In this document: in pieces, positions 7,831 to 17,096 of the stretch | Numbering within the stretch: the stretch's first letter is position 1 | Layout: the number at the start of each line of letters is the position of its first letter | Assembly (NCBI RefSeq): GCF_019801965.1 | Contig: NZ_JAHVIA010000005.1 | Location: forward strand, 62,001 to 126,000 | Direction: 5' to 3' | DNA from: Salipiger bermudensis | GTDB lineage: Bacteria; Pseudomonadota; Alphaproteobacteria; Rhodobacterales; Rhodobacteraceae | DNA length: 64,000 nt | Made by a program: the position numbers and the translations under genes | Notes under the pieces: model-generated | The model's database searches: none | Told to the model about the DNA's origin: nothing | What the model saw: only the letters and a program-made list of their open reading frames with translations

Positions 7831-8382
7831 TCAGCGCAGGCTCTGGGTGATCTGTCCCGAAAGCTGGCTGATGGCGGCGCCGGTGGCCTGCGCGATGGCC
7901 TGCGGGCCCGTGCCGACCATCGGCACGGTGATGTCGAAGCTCTGGATGCGCTCGCGGATCACCTTGTCATAGGAGGAGAGCGCGTATTGTCCGGTGAGGC
8001 GCAGCGTGCCGTCATTGCGCGCCACGAGGCGCGAGACCGTCACCTGCACCGCCGCCTGGGCGTCATCGGCCAGCGGCCAGGGCTCGGGGGCCACGGTGGC
8101 CGAGGAGGCCGCGCCGATCTGCTCGGCAACGGCCAGCGTCACCGCCCGCGCCGGTTCGTCGGCCCAGAGCGCGTTGTCGACCTGGGTGAGCGCGCCGTCC
8201 TCGTCTTCCAGCAGGATCTCGGAGGCCGCAGCATAGGCCGGCAGAGAGACCTGCCGCACCTCCAGAGTGGCCACCCTCAGCCGCGCGCTGCCCACCTGTG
8301 CCGGCGTGTCGATGAGGAATTGCGGCTCGGCACCGGAACAGGCGGCGAGCATCAGGGCGAGAGGAAGAATGCGCAGGTACAT
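7831..8382 (-). CDS. pqiC: PqiC-type outer-membrane lipoprotein of an MCE transport system
   Basis: A 183-residue lipoprotein: MYLRILPLALMLAACSG gives a signal peptide and lipobox (LAAC, Cys about residue 15). The rest fits the PqiC/YmbA family, which anchors MCE tunnels at the outer membrane. The start at 8382 is chosen because it begins the signal peptide; a longer frame to 8517 would run over the pqiB end. It lies 4 bp after pqiB and is followed by an intrinsic terminator, so it is the last gene of the pqi operon. Confidence 0.85.
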   Translation of the reverse strand: MYLRILPLALMLAACSGAEPQFLIDTPAQVGSARLRVATLEVRQVSLPAYAAASEILLEDEDGALTQVDNALWADEPARAVTLAVAEQIGAASSATVAPEPWPLADDAQAAVQVTVSRLVARNDGTLRLTGQYALSSYDKVIRERIQSFDITVPMVGTGPQAIAQATGAAISQLSGQITQSLR

Positions 8383-8386
8383 GGGC

Positions 8387-10795
8387 TTAACGTCCAAACA
8401 GGAGGGAGTTGGGGTTGCGCTCGATGGAGCGTGCGAGCTTGTTGAGCGCCTCGGCGGCGGCCTGGACCTCGCGCAGGGCCGAGAGCGTCTCGCGGTTGAA
8501 GCGCGAGTTCTCGCCATAGCCCTGAAGCGCCAGCTCGGCCTCGCCGACCATGCTCTGGATCCGGGCCGAGAGGCTCGGCAGGCTTTCCGCCGCCTCCTCG
8601 ATGGCCGCCGCAGCGTCGCGGGCCGAGGCCAGCGTGGCGTTGGTGTTCTCGACCACCCCGCCCGCGCGCAGCTCCTCGAGCGCCGAGCGCGCCTCGTCGA
8701 GCATCCGCGTCAGCGCGCCGGGCAGTGCCCGGGTCTGATCGCTGTCGATCAGGCGGTCGGCGCTCTCGACGAGGCTGGTGGCGCGCTCGACGAAGGCCTC
8801 GAGCGGCAGGTCGTTGGCGGTCTCGACGAGGTTGCGCAGGTCCTCGACCAGCGCCGGCACCTCCGCGGTCGCCCCGGAGAGATCCTGCGCCACGCCGGTC
8901 ACCGTGTCGGCGGCGGCGGAGGCGCTTTCGAGCGTGCTCACGAGACGGCCGATGGCGTCGGCGGCGCGCAGATCCTCGGCCACGCCGCGCAGCTCGGCGA
9001 CGGTGGCGTTGATCTCGCCCGGCAGCGCCTGCGTCGCATCGCTGGCGATCAGCCGGTCGGCGCTGTCGGCCAGCGCGGTGGCGCGGTCGACGAAGGCTTC
9101 GAGTTGCAGGGCGTTGGCCTTGGCCACCAGATCGCGCAGGTCGGCGATCAGGGCCGGCACCTCCTCGGTGGCGGAGGTGATCTCGGTGGCGACGCTGCTG
9201 ACGCTGTCGGTGGCGGCGGTGGCGCCGTCGAGCGCGGCGGCCAGCTTCTCGGCGGTGCCTGCCTCGCGCAGCTCCTCGACGATCTCGCGCAGCGCGGTGA
9301 CCGTGGCGTTGAGTTCGCCCGGAAGCGCCTGCGTCTCCTCGCTGCCGATCAGCCCGCGGGCCTCGTCGATCAGGCCGCTGACCGAGCTCGGCACGGCGCG
9401 CAGGTCGGGATCGCCGGCAAGGTTCTCGACCGAGCGCAGGGTGGCGATCGCCTGCTCCATCAGCTCCTCGACCGGAAGGTCGTCGATGCGCTGGAACAGC
9501 CCCTCGGCGGTGGCCGCCACGTCGGGCACGTTGGACTCGACCGACGGCAGCACCGGCGCCTCGGTGTCGAAGATGCCAAGCGCCGCGGGCTCGGCATCGG
9601 GAATGGTGACCAGTTCGACCATCAGCGACTGGCTGAACAGCCCCTGCGAGGCGAGGCGAGCCCGCAGACCATCCTGCACGGCTTCCGACAGGAAGGTGAT
9701 GATCTCGGCCTCGGCGGCGGTGTCATCCTCGAGACCGAGCGCCCGCGGGTCGATCGAGATCGAGGCCCGCAGCTTGACCCGCTGCTCGCCGCTCACGTCG
9801 TCGATGAAGGCGCCGAGCGCATTGACCGCGCCGATCTTGAGGCCGCGATAGGTGACCGGGGAGCCGGCCTCGAGCCCGCGCACCGACTCGTCGAACTCGA
9901 CGACGAGATCGACGGCGTTGTCGATGCTCTGGCTGAACACGCTGTCGCGCGCCGCGGTCTCGTCATCGAAAAGGTCGAAGACGTAGCGCGAGGGCACCGG
10001 GTTGCCCCCCGACACCACGGTGTCGAAGGCGATGCCGCCGCGGATCAGCGCTGCCACCGAGCCGACCGAGAGGTCGAGACCCTGCGGGCCGAAATTGACG
10101 TTGAAGCCGGAGGTGTCCCAGAACCGTGTCGAGGTGGTGACGCGGCGATCGTGCGGCGCCTCGATGAAGGCGTCTGCGATGACGCCATTGCCGCTGTCGA
10201 GCAGGCGCGGCGTCTCGATGCGGCCGACCTCGATGCCCTGGTGGAAGATCGGGGCGCCGGCGCTGAGCATGGCGCCATCTGGGGCGCGCAGCACGATGCG
10301 GGTGCCCTTCATGCCGGGCCGGACCAGCGGCGCGGTGTCGCGACCCTCGAAGCGGGTCGCCTCGGCGCCCTCCTGCGGGTCGAAGGCGGCCTCGATATAG
10401 ACGCCGGAGAGCACCGTCGACAGGCCCGAGATGCCCGAGGCGCTGACCTCGGGTCGCACCACCCAGAACTCGGCATCCGAGGGCAGCGACTCGGCGACGA
10501 TATTGTCGATCCGCGCGCCGATGCGCACCGAGGAGAGATCGTTGGCAAAGGTCACGTCCTCGACCAGGCCGATGTTCACGTCGCGATAGCGCAGCGCCGT
10601 CTCGCCCGGCACGATGCCGGCGGCGTTCTCGAAGGTGATCTCGATGCGGGTGCCGCGCTCGGCCCAGCTCTGCCAGGCGATCAGCAGGGTGATCGCAAGG
10701 GCTGCGATCGGGATCAGCCAGGTCAGCGACAGGTTGCGCCAGATCGACCGCTTGGGGCCCTCGATCTCCATCTCGGCGGGTCGCGGGTCACTCAT
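8387..10795 (-). CDS. pqiB: PqiB, MCE-domain intermembrane lipid transport protein with 100-residue repeats
   Basis: An 802-residue inner-membrane-anchored periplasmic protein, much longer than the roughly 546 residues of E. coli PqiB. One membrane segment (about residues 21-41, LTWLIPIAALAITLLIAWQS) is followed by three MCE/MlaD domains (about 45-140, 160-265 and 285-390) and then a long helical region. That region holds two 100-residue repeats, residues 485-584 and 585-684 (57 percent identical by my alignment), plus a degenerate third from 685. Each contains QALPGE and LEAFVERATSL-type sequence. PqiB hexamers are known to form a needle-like lipid channel; the repeats could lengthen it. Overlaps the upstream pqiA half by 8 bp. 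Confidence 0.93.
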   Translation of the reverse strand: MSDPRPAEMEIEGPKRSIWRNLSLTWLIPIAALAITLLIAWQSWAERGTRIEITFENAAGIVPGETALRYRDVNIGLVEDVTFANDLSSVRIGARIDNIVAESLPSDAEFWVVRPEVSASGISGLSTVLSGVYIEAAFDPQEGAEATRFEGRDTAPLVRPGMKGTRIVLRAPDGAMLSAGAPIFHQGIEVGRIETPRLLDSGNGVIADAFIEAPHDRRVTTSTRFWDTSGFNVNFGPQGLDLSVGSVAALIRGGIAFDTVVSGGNPVPSRYVFDLFDDETAARDSVFSQSIDNAVDLVVEFDESVRGLEAGSPVTYRGLKIGAVNALGAFIDDVSGEQRVKLRASISIDPRALGLEDDTAAEAEIITFLSEAVQDGLRARLASQGLFSQSLMVELVTIPDAEPAALGIFDTEAPVLPSVESNVPDVAATAEGLFQRIDDLPVEELMEQAIATLRSVENLAGDPDLRAVPSSVSGLIDEARGLIGSEETQALPGELNATVTALREIVEELREAGTAEKLAAALDGATAATDSVSSVATEITSATEEVPALIADLRDLVAKANALQLEAFVDRATALADSADRLIASDATQALPGEINATVAELRGVAEDLRAADAIGRLVSTLESASAAADTVTGVAQDLSGATAEVPALVEDLRNLVETANDLPLEAFVERATSLVESADRLIDSDQTRALPGALTRMLDEARSALEELRAGGVVENTNATLASARDAAAAIEEAAESLPSLSARIQSMVGEAELALQGYGENSRFNRETLSALREVQAAAEALNKLARSIERNPNSLLFGR
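8744..9343 (-). repeat. Two 300-bp in-frame repeats inside pqiB
   Basis: 9044-9343 and 8744-9043 encode two consecutive 100-residue units with exact 100-residue phase. A third, diverged unit continues from 8743 to the end of the gene, and a partial one precedes the first. Confidence 0.8.
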
Positions 10796-11429
10796 TCTCG
10801 TTCACTCCAACGTCTGCGTCCCAGATCAGCCGCGAGTCGAAACTCAGGGCTGAAATCATTGTAAAAGCTACGGAAAGCGCGAAGCTGACCGCCGCGATCC
10901 CGGGGTTGATCGAGGCCGCGAAATCGAGTTGCACCAGAGAGGACAGGATCGCAACCACGAAGACGTCGATCATCGACCAGCGCCCGATGAATTCCACCGC
11001 CTCGTAGAGCAGGTGCCGCCGGTGGGCCGACATCTGCACCCGCCGCTGCACGCTGAGCGCGAGGTAGCCGATGGCGATGAACTTCGAGACCGGGATGATG
11101 ATCGAGGCGATGAAGACGATCGCAGCCACCCCGTAGCTGCCGTGGTGTATGAGATCGACGACGCCGCCGAAGATGGTGCTCTCGGTGGTCTTGCCGAGCA
11201 GCGTGGTGCGCAGCATCGGGTAGAGATTGGCCGGCACGTAGACCACCAGCCCGGCGAAGAGCCAGGCCCAGACCCGCTGCAGGCTGGCGCTGTCACGGCT
11301 CTTCAGCCGGCTGCCGCACCGGCTGCAGCGCGCCACGCCGGGGCGATGGACGCGGCCGCATTCGGTGCAGCCCACCAGCCCCGCCTCCCTGGCGGTCAGG
11401 ATGCGCGGCGCCGTTCCAGCGTTTTCCAT
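10788..11429 (-). CDS. pqiA: PqiA-type membrane protein, second half
   Basis: A 213-residue protein with a zinc-ribbon-like start (CTECGRVHRPGVARCSRCG, about residues 20-40) and four hydrophobic segments, one complete PqiA domain. E. coli PqiA carries two such domains in about 417 residues; here they are encoded by two genes overlapping by 34 bp. This one corresponds to the C-terminal half. The start MENAGTAPRI at 11429 is the first ATG preceding the cysteine ribbon. Downstream it overlaps pqiB by 8 bp. PqiA is thought to energize or feed the PqiB tunnel at the inner membrane. Confidence 0.88.
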   Translation of the reverse strand: MENAGTAPRILTAREAGLVGCTECGRVHRPGVARCSRCGSRLKSRDSASLQRVWAWLFAGLVVYVPANLYPMLRTTLLGKTTESTIFGGVVDLIHHGSYGVAAIVFIASIIIPVSKFIAIGYLALSVQRRVQMSAHRRHLLYEAVEFIGRWSMIDVFVVAILSSLVQLDFAASINPGIAAVSFALSVAFTMISALSFDSRLIWDADVGVNENE

Positions 11430-12040
11430 AGCGTCAGCCTGCTCATGAAATTGTCTTTCAGCACGGTCACGATGACCAGCGCCACGAAGGCCCAGAAGGC
11501 CGGGCCGATGAAGATATGCGCCAGCCCCGCCACCTTCACCAGCGCCACCGCCACGCCGACGATGAACACCTCGGCCATCGCCCAGGGGCGCAGGAGGTCG
11601 GCGAGACGGAAGAAGAATTCGGCATGGCGCGCGGGCTTGTGGCCAAAGGCCATCGGGCCCAGCACGTAGATCAGCGCGAGGAAGCGGATCACCGGCAGGA
11701 TCACGATCAGCGCCGCCATCGCGAAGGTCAGCGGCGCGGTCAGCCCGGAGGAGAAGGCCTGCACCGTGTCCAGCAGCGAGGCGGTCTGGATGCGCCCTGC
11801 CGCCTCGAGCTCGAGGAAGGGAAAGAAGATCGCCGCCACCATCAGGATCAGCGCCGCCAGCGCCAGCATGATGATCCGGGTCATCGCCGTGCGCCGAGGC
11901 GCCTCGAGCACCGCGTGACAGCGCCGGCAACGCGCCGTCTCGCCGGTCGCGACGTCGCGGTCGGTGTAGAGGGCATCGCAGGCGGGACAGGCGATCAGCT
12001 TGGAGGGGTCAAGCGCATCAGCCGGGGATTCGACGGACAT
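11396..12040 (-). CDS. PqiA-type membrane protein, first half
   Basis: A 214-residue protein with an N-terminal ribbon (ACPACDALYTDRD then CRRCHAVLEAP, about residues 18-48) and four membrane segments, equivalent to the first domain of E. coli PqiA. It is the first gene of the pqi operon. Its last 34 bp overlap the start of the second half in another reading frame, so the two halves are separate proteins rather than a frameshifted single gene: both have intact ribbons and proper starts. They probably assemble into a heterodimer equivalent to one PqiA. Confidence 0.88.
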   Translation of the reverse strand: MSVESPADALDPSKLIACPACDALYTDRDVATGETARCRRCHAVLEAPRRTAMTRIIMLALAALILMVAAIFFPFLELEAAGRIQTASLLDTVQAFSSGLTAPLTFAMAALIVILPVIRFLALIYVLGPMAFGHKPARHAEFFFRLADLLRPWAMAEVFIVGVAVALVKVAGLAHIFIGPAFWAFVALVIVTVLKDNFMSRLTLWKTLERRRAS

Positions 12041-12459
12041 GCGCCCAATCTAGGGCGGTGGGCGGCTCACGGAAAGTGGTCGCCGCGCAGCGGGCCGGGA
12101 AGATGCATAGTTGTGACAGGTTTCAGCGGGCGGCGCGGCCGCGATGGCCCGCCGCCCGCTGAGAGCCATGCGGTGTCTGTGCCTGCTCGTTGCCCTCGCT
12201 GAGGCGGGCGCTTGGAACGCCGGATGCTGGCGCGCATCGTCGGTCCGCCGAATGGCGTTCTCTCCGCAGATCCTCTCGATCTATTCCGGCCAAGTCCAAA
12301 GGAGCACGCACCGCGGCGTCTTGCCCAGCCAGATCCTCCGCCCGGGGGGCGGGCCGGCGACGCGCGGCGGCTACGCCTGGGGTCCGCGCGGGGCAGAGGA
12401 CGAGCATCAGACGACTTCGACCGTTTGGCTAAGGGGAAATCTGCCGGTGCAGCCCCCCG
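12041..12459. other. Intergenic region between tdh and the pqi operon
   Basis: About 420 bp without a credible gene: frames present have no family resemblance and poor codon use. It must hold the end of the tdh transcript and the pqi promoter. A stable stem (12124-12135 with 12150-12161, 12 bp, 14-nt loop) lies 84 bp upstream of the first pqi gene, without a T tract on either strand. A sequence of lower GC (GGCTAAGGGGAAATCTG) near 12427 precedes the tdh stop. Confidence 0.5.
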
Positions 12460-13497
12460 TCACCGCCAGTCCAGCACCACCTTGCCGGAAAGCCCGCTGC
12501 GCATGATCTCGAAGCCCTCGCGGAAGTCCTTCGCGGCGAAGCGGTGGGTGATGACCCGGCGCACGTCGAGCCCGTTTTCCAGCATCGCGATCATCTTGTA
12601 CCAGGTCTCGAAGATCTCGCGGCCGTAGATGCCCTTGAGCGTGATCGCCTTGAACACGATGCGCGACCAGTCGACCGGGCTCTTGCCGGGCGGGATGCCA
12701 AGGAGCGCGATGCGTCCGCCCATCACCAGGCTCTCGACCATCTGGTCGAGCGCCGCCTGGTTGCCCGACATCTCGAGCCCCACGTCGAAGCCCTGCTTCA
12801 TCTTCAGCCGCGAAGCCACGTCGCGCAGATCCTCCTGCGCCACGTTGACCGGCACGACGTCCGTGACCTGCGCCGCCAGTTCCAGCCGCGCCGGGTTCAC
12901 GTCGGTGATCACCACGTGGCGCGCGCCCACGTGCCGCGCCACCGCCGCCGCCATGATGCCGATGGGGCCGGCGCCGGTGATCAGCACGTCCTCGCCCACC
13001 AGATCGTAGCTCAGCGCCGTGTGCACCGCGTTGCCCAGCGGATCGAGGATCGCGCCGATCTCGTCATCGACAGCGTCCGGCAGCGGCACCACGTTGAAGG
13101 CCGGCAGGCGCAGATACTCGGCGAAGGCCCCCTGCTCGTTGACGCCGATGCCGCGGGTCTCGGGATCGAGATGGAAGCGCCCGGCGCGGCTCTGACGGCT
13201 CTGGCGGCCGATCAGATGCCCCTCGCCCGAGCAGCGCTGGCCGATCTCGAGCCCGGTCACGTCGCGGCCCAGCTCGACGATCTCGCCGGCGAATTCGTGG
13301 CCGGTGATCAGCGGCACAGGAACGGTGCGCTGCGCCCATTCGTCCCAGTTCCAGATATGGATGTCGGTGCCGCAGATGCCGGTCTTGTTGACCCGGATCA
13401 GCACATCCTCGGGGCCGATCTCGGGCACCGGCGCCTCGACCTGCCAGAGGCCCGGCTCCGGCTTCGATTTCTGCAATGCGATCATCTGGTTGGTCAT
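12460..13497 (-). CDS. tdh: L-threonine 3-dehydrogenase, without the structural zinc cysteines
   Basis: A 345-residue zinc alcohol-dehydrogenase-family enzyme that oxidises threonine to 2-amino-3-ketobutyrate with NAD+. Catalytic zinc ligands are kept (Cys42 in [11 protein letters not shown], His67-Glu68 in GHEFAGE) and the NAD site is [13 protein letters not shown]. The loop that carries four structural-zinc cysteines in E. coli Tdh (after GEGH) is here [20 protein letters not shown], residues 95-114, with no cysteine at all. The gene overlaps kbl by 4 bp (ATGA), so the product is handed to the next enzyme of the pathway. Confidence 0.93.
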   Translation of the reverse strand: MTNQMIALQKSKPEPGLWQVEAPVPEIGPEDVLIRVNKTGICGTDIHIWNWDEWAQRTVPVPLITGHEFAGEIVELGRDVTGLEIGQRCSGEGHLIGRQSRQSRAGRFHLDPETRGIGVNEQGAFAEYLRLPAFNVVPLPDAVDDEIGAILDPLGNAVHTALSYDLVGEDVLITGAGPIGIMAAAVARHVGARHVVITDVNPARLELAAQVTDVVPVNVAQEDLRDVASRLKMKQGFDVGLEMSGNQAALDQMVESLVMGGRIALLGIPPGKSPVDWSRIVFKAITLKGIYGREIFETWYKMIAMLENGLDVRRVITHRFAAKDFREGFEIMRSGLSGKVVLDWR

Positions 13498-14681
13498 GTC
13501 AGAACCCCTGTGTCTCGGCCCGCCTGCGCGAATGCCGCCAGCGCCTCGTCGAGATCCGAGCGGGTCAGCGCGGCGTTCATCTGGGTGCGGATGCGGGCGC
13601 GGCCCTTGGGCACCACCGGGAAGAAGAAACCCGAGACGTAGACGCCGAGCTCGTAGAGCCGCTGCGCCATCGCCTGCGCCTTGCGCGCGTCGTAAAGCAT
13701 CACCGGAATGATCGGGTGCTCGCCCTCCAGCAGCTCGAAGCCCGCCTCGGTCAGCCCCTCGCGCCAGTACCGGGCGTTGTCGAAGAGCTGCGCGCGCAGG
13801 TCGTCGCCCTGCTCGACCAGATCGAGCGCCTTGAGCCCCGCGGCCACCACCGCCGGCGGCAGCGCGTTGGAGAACAGGTAGGGCCGCGCGCGCTGGCGCA
13901 GCAGGTCGATGACAGGCTGCGGCCCGGCGATATATCCGCCAAGCGCGCCGCCAAGCGCCTTGCCGAGCGTGCCGGTCAGCAGATCGGCGCTGACGCCGCA
14001 GTGGGCCGGCGTGCCCTGCCCCTTGGGCCCCATGAAGCCGGTGGCGTGGCAGTCATCGACCATCAGCAGCGCGTCATAGCGATCGGCCAGCGCGCGGATC
14101 TCGGGCAGCTTGGCGAGATAGCCATCCATCGAGAACACCCCGTCGGTGGCGATCATGATGTGCCGCGCGCCATCGGCCCGCGCCGCTTTCAGCTGCGCCT
14201 CGAGATCCGCCATGTCGGAATTGGCGTAGCGGTAACGCTTGGCCTTGCACAGCCGGATGCCGTCGATGATCGAGGCGTGGTTGAGCGCATCCGAGATCAC
14301 CGCGTCTTCCGGGCCGAGCAGCGGCTCGAACAGCGCGCCGTTGGCGTCGAAGCAGGCGGCGAAGAGGATGCTGTCCTCGGTCCCGAGGAAGGCGGCCAGC
14401 CGCTGCTCCAGCTCGCGGTGCAGATCCTGCGTGCCGCAGATGAAGCGCACCGAGGCCATGCCGTAGCCGTGATCGCGCATCGCCGAGCTTGCCGCCTCGA
14501 CAAGCGCCGGGTGATCGGCAAGCCCGAGATAGTTGTTGGCGCAGAGATTGATCAGCTCGCGCCCGTCGACGCCCACGCGGGTGCCCTGCGGCGAGGTGAT
14601 CAGACGCTCGGTCTTCATCAGGCCCTCGGCCTCGATCTCCGCGAGCGTGTCGCGCATGTGGCTGAGAAAAGCATCGGACAT
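13494..14681 (-). CDS. kbl: Glycine C-acetyltransferase (2-amino-3-ketobutyrate CoA ligase)
   Basis: A 395-residue PLP enzyme of the alpha-oxoamine synthase family, standard length. It cleaves 2-amino-3-ketobutyrate with CoA to glycine and acetyl-CoA, completing threonine catabolism with Tdh. Seen: [15 protein letters not shown] near residue 45, the substrate/PLP stretch [12 protein letters not shown], and the Schiff-base lysine in [20 protein letters not shown] lies 7 nt before the start. First gene of the kbl-tdh pair; candidate operator repeats lie about 70-96 bp upstream. Confidence 0.95.
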   Translation of the reverse strand: MSDAFLSHMRDTLAEIEAEGLMKTERLITSPQGTRVGVDGRELINLCANNYLGLADHPALVEAASSAMRDHGYGMASVRFICGTQDLHRELEQRLAAFLGTEDSILFAACFDANGALFEPLLGPEDAVISDALNHASIIDGIRLCKAKRYRYANSDMADLEAQLKAARADGARHIMIATDGVFSMDGYLAKLPEIRALADRYDALLMVDDCHATGFMGPKGQGTPAHCGVSADLLTGTLGKALGGALGGYIAGPQPVIDLLRQRARPYLFSNALPPAVVAAGLKALDLVEQGDDLRAQLFDNARYWREGLTEAGFELLEGEHPIIPVMLYDARKAQAMAQRLYELGVYVSGFFFPVVPKGRARIRTQMNAALTRSDLDEALAAFAQAGRDTGVLT

Positions 14682-14750
14682 AGTGGCGCTCCTTCCGTTG
14701 GACTGCGCCCCTTTTCCGTCATTGCGGATTTCAGGTCAATATAAAAGATA

Positions 14751-14777
14751 CGCTATCACGGATTCCCGTCCGCTATC
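14751..14777 (-). promoter_or_regulatory. Direct repeats upstream of kbl-tdh
   Basis: CGCTATC occurs at 14751-14757 and again at 14771-14777, exactly 20 bp apart (two helical turns), within the 126-bp gap between the XRE-cupin gene and kbl. The first copy is also part of a GATA-CGC-TATC inverted repeat. A nearby AT-rich stretch (TCAATATAAAAG, 14735-14746) could be the promoter. Candidate binding site for the neighbouring regulator. Confidence 0.4.
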
Positions 14778-14807
14778 GCGCCACCCATTGCAGGGCCAGT
14801 CGCGCCG

Positions 14808-15377
14808 TCACGGCGTCTCCACGATCAGGAAGCAGCGGGCGCCCTGCTCGCCTGCGCGGATCGCATGCGCGACATCGGCAGCGTAGCGCGCCGTGTCGCC
14901 CGGCGCGAGCGTCTCCTGCGCCTCGCCCGAAACCACGCTCAGCCCACCCTCGAGCACGGTCAGGTGCTCGCGCGCGCCCTGCCCGTGCGGCTCGCTCTCG
15001 AGCGCGCCGCCGGGATCGAAGCGGATGTCGTAGATCTCGTGAATGCCGACCTTCTCGGGCTCCGAGAGGATGGTAATGTGGCAGCCCTGGCCGTGGCCGG
15101 TGATGGTCGGCGCCTGCGCGGCGCGGATCACCTCGATGCTGCGCTCGGGCTGACCGAGCTCCAGCAGCCCGGCGAAATCCACCTGCAGCGCGCGGGTGAG
15201 GTTCCACAGCGTCGCCACGGTGGGATTGCTCTCGCCGCGCTCGATCTGGCTCACCATCGAGCGGCTGACGCCCGAGAGCTTGGCCACCGCGTCGAGCGAC
15301 AGGCCACGGGCCTGCCGCGCCTCTTTCAGGCGTCCGGGAATGCGGCCGAGCACCGCCTCTGCATCATGATCCGTCAT
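14808..15377 (-). CDS. XRE-family transcriptional regulator with C-terminal cupin
   Basis: A 189-residue regulator. An HTH_3 domain (about residues 10-65, LKEARQARGLSLDAVAKLSG then SRSMVSQIERGESNPTVATL) is joined to a cupin sensor domain (about 110-188, with HLTVLEGGLSVVSGE). The ATG at 15377 is taken; a TTG 36 bp further upstream is possible. It lies just upstream of kbl-tdh in the same direction and may control threonine breakdown, as XRE-cupin regulators often act on adjacent amino-acid or amine catabolic genes. It follows rnj by about 50 bp. Confidence 0.88.
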   Translation of the reverse strand: MTDHDAEAVLGRIPGRLKEARQARGLSLDAVAKLSGVSRSMVSQIERGESNPTVATLWNLTRALQVDFAGLLELGQPERSIEVIRAAQAPTITGHGQGCHITILSEPEKVGIHEIYDIRFDPGGALESEPHGQGAREHLTVLEGGLSVVSGEAQETLAPGDTARYAADVAHAIRAGEQGARCFLIVETP

Positions 15378-15428
15378 GACGGACGGGATGACGCAAGGCG
15401 GCGCCTTCGTCAACGGGGTCTCACCGCC

Positions 15429-17096
15429 TCAGGAGAGGCGGCTGACCACGATGGTGACTTCCGGCTTCTTGCCGATTTCGTTCTGGGCGCTGTTGCGCAC
15501 GATGCGGCGCATGCCCTCCTCGATCTTGTCGTCATCGGTGAGGGTCTTCTCGCCGGCGCGGCCGAGGAACTGGCTGAGGTCCTCCTCCAGAACATCGACC
15601 AGCGGCGCGTTGCTGCGGCCGATCTCGGGCAGGCCCTTAAGCTCGCACCACGGCTCGCCCAGCGGCTCGTCATCCTCGTCGAGGATCACCGTCACGATGA
15701 CATGGCCGTTCAGCGCCATGCGGATGCGGTCGCGCACGATGCCGTCGAGCGCGCCGATCTGCACCGAGCCGTCGAGATAGGTGCGCCCTGCCTCGATCCA
15801 CTCGGCCACGGTCGGCTCGTTGCCGCTGAGGTCCATCATCATGCCGTTGACCGCCAGCACACCGGTGCGCCCCTTCGACTGCGCCAGCTTGACATGCTCG
15901 CGCAGGTGGCGGTGCTCACCGTGCATCGGGATGACGATCTGCGGCGCCACGATCTCGTGCAGACGCGCGAGGTCCGGCCCGTTGGCATGGCCCGAGACGT
16001 GATACTTGCCGGCGCTGTCATCGACCACGTCGACGCCCTTTTCCGACAGGTTGTTCATGATCCGGATCACGTCTTTCTCGTTGCCCGGAATGGTCTTGGA
16101 GGAGAACAGGAAGAGGTCGCCCTCCTTCAGCTCGATGCCGTTGTACTTGCCGCGCGAAAGCTGCGCGCTGGCCGCCCGGCGCTCGCCCTGGCTGCCGGTG
16201 ACGATCAGCATGACGTTCTCGCGCGGGATCTGCACCGCGTCCTCAGGCCCGATCACCTTGGGGAAATCGGTGAGCACGCCGGTCTCGATCGCGGCCTCGA
16301 TCATCCGCCGCATGGCGCGGCCCAGAAGGCAGATCGAGCGGCCCGCCTTGGAGCCCGCCTCGGCCAGCGTCTTCACCCGCGCCACGTTGGAGGCGAAGGT
16401 GGTGGCGACGACCATGTTGGGGGCCGCGGCGACCAGCTCCTCGATATTGGGGCCGACCTCGCTCTCCGAGCGGCCCGGGTTCGGCGAGAACACGTTGGTC
16501 GAGTCGCAGACCAGCGCCTTGACGCCGCCCGAGGAGACCTCGGCCCAGAGCTCGGGATCGAAGGCCTCGCCCACCACCGGGCTGGTGTCGAGCTTGAAGT
16601 CGCCCGAGTGGATCAGCCGGCCGGCGGGCGTGTCGATGACCAGCGCCGAGCTCTCCGGGATCGAGTGCGAGATCGGCAGGAAGCCGACCTTGAACGGCCC
16701 TGCCTCGACGGTCTCGGGCCATTTCGAGCAGGTCTGCACCGTGTCTTCGGAATAGCCGTACTCGGCCAGCTTCTGGCGCGCGAGATTGGCGGTGAAGGCG
16801 CGGGCGTAAATCTTGACGCCGAGGCGCTCGAAGCAATGGCCCACGGCGCCGATATGGTCCTCGTGGGCGTGGGTGATGAACACTGCCTCGATGCGGTCGC
16901 GGTTCTGCTCCAGCCAGGAGATGTCGGCGAAGATGATGTCGACGCCGGGGCTGCTGTCCATGTCGGGGAAGGCGACGCCCAGGTCGACGACGATCAGCCG
17001 CTCCTTGCCCGGTTCGCCATATCCGTAGACATAGCAGTTCATGCCGATCTCGCCGGCGCCCCCGAGGGGGAGATAGATGATACGCTCGTTACTCAT
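15429..17096 (-). CDS. rnj: Ribonuclease J
   Basis: A 555-residue metallo-beta-lactamase/beta-CASP ribonuclease that degrades and matures RNA, with 5'-3' exonuclease and endonuclease activity in its family. The zinc motif HAHEDH is at residues 76-81, preceded by VVDLGVAFPD; SHSIPES and HSGDFKLD follow, and the C-terminal domain is present. Length is normal for alphaproteobacteria. It overlaps coaX by 4 bp (17093-17096), so the order birA-coaX-rnj forms one unit downstream of the nuo terminator, an arrangement I recall from several alphaproteobacteria. Confidence 0.95.
   Translation of the reverse strand: MSNERIIYLPLGGAGEIGMNCYVYGYGEPGKERLIVVDLGVAFPDMDSSPGVDIIFADISWLEQNRDRIEAVFITHAHEDHIGAVGHCFERLGVKIYARAFTANLARQKLAEYGYSEDTVQTCSKWPETVEAGPFKVGFLPISHSIPESSALVIDTPAGRLIHSGDFKLDTSPVVGEAFDPELWAEVSSGGVKALVCDSTNVFSPNPGRSESEVGPNIEELVAAAPNMVVATTFASNVARVKTLAEAGSKAGRSICLLGRAMRRMIEAAIETGVLTDFPKVIGPEDAVQIPRENVMLIVTGSQGERRAASAQLSRGKYNGIELKEGDLFLFSSKTIPGNEKDVIRIMNNLSEKGVDVVDDSAGKYHVSGHANGPDLARLHEIVAPQIVIPMHGEHRHLREHVKLAQSKGRTGVLAVNGMMMDLSGNEPTVAEWIEAGRTYLDGSVQIGALDGIVRDRIRMALNGHVIVTVILDEDDEPLGEPWCELKGLPEIGRSNAPLVDVLEEDLSQFLGRAGEKTLTDDDKIEEGMRRIVRNSAQNEIGKKPEVTIVVSRLS

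Noticed and set aside
11396-11429. Sequencing frameshift joining the two pqiA halves
   Set aside because: Both ORFs have complete zinc ribbons, proper starts and a natural overlap, so two genes are more likely.
12124-12161. Terminator of tdh or a structured RNA
   Set aside because: Stable 12-bp stem, but no T tract on either strand and it is far from the tdh stop.
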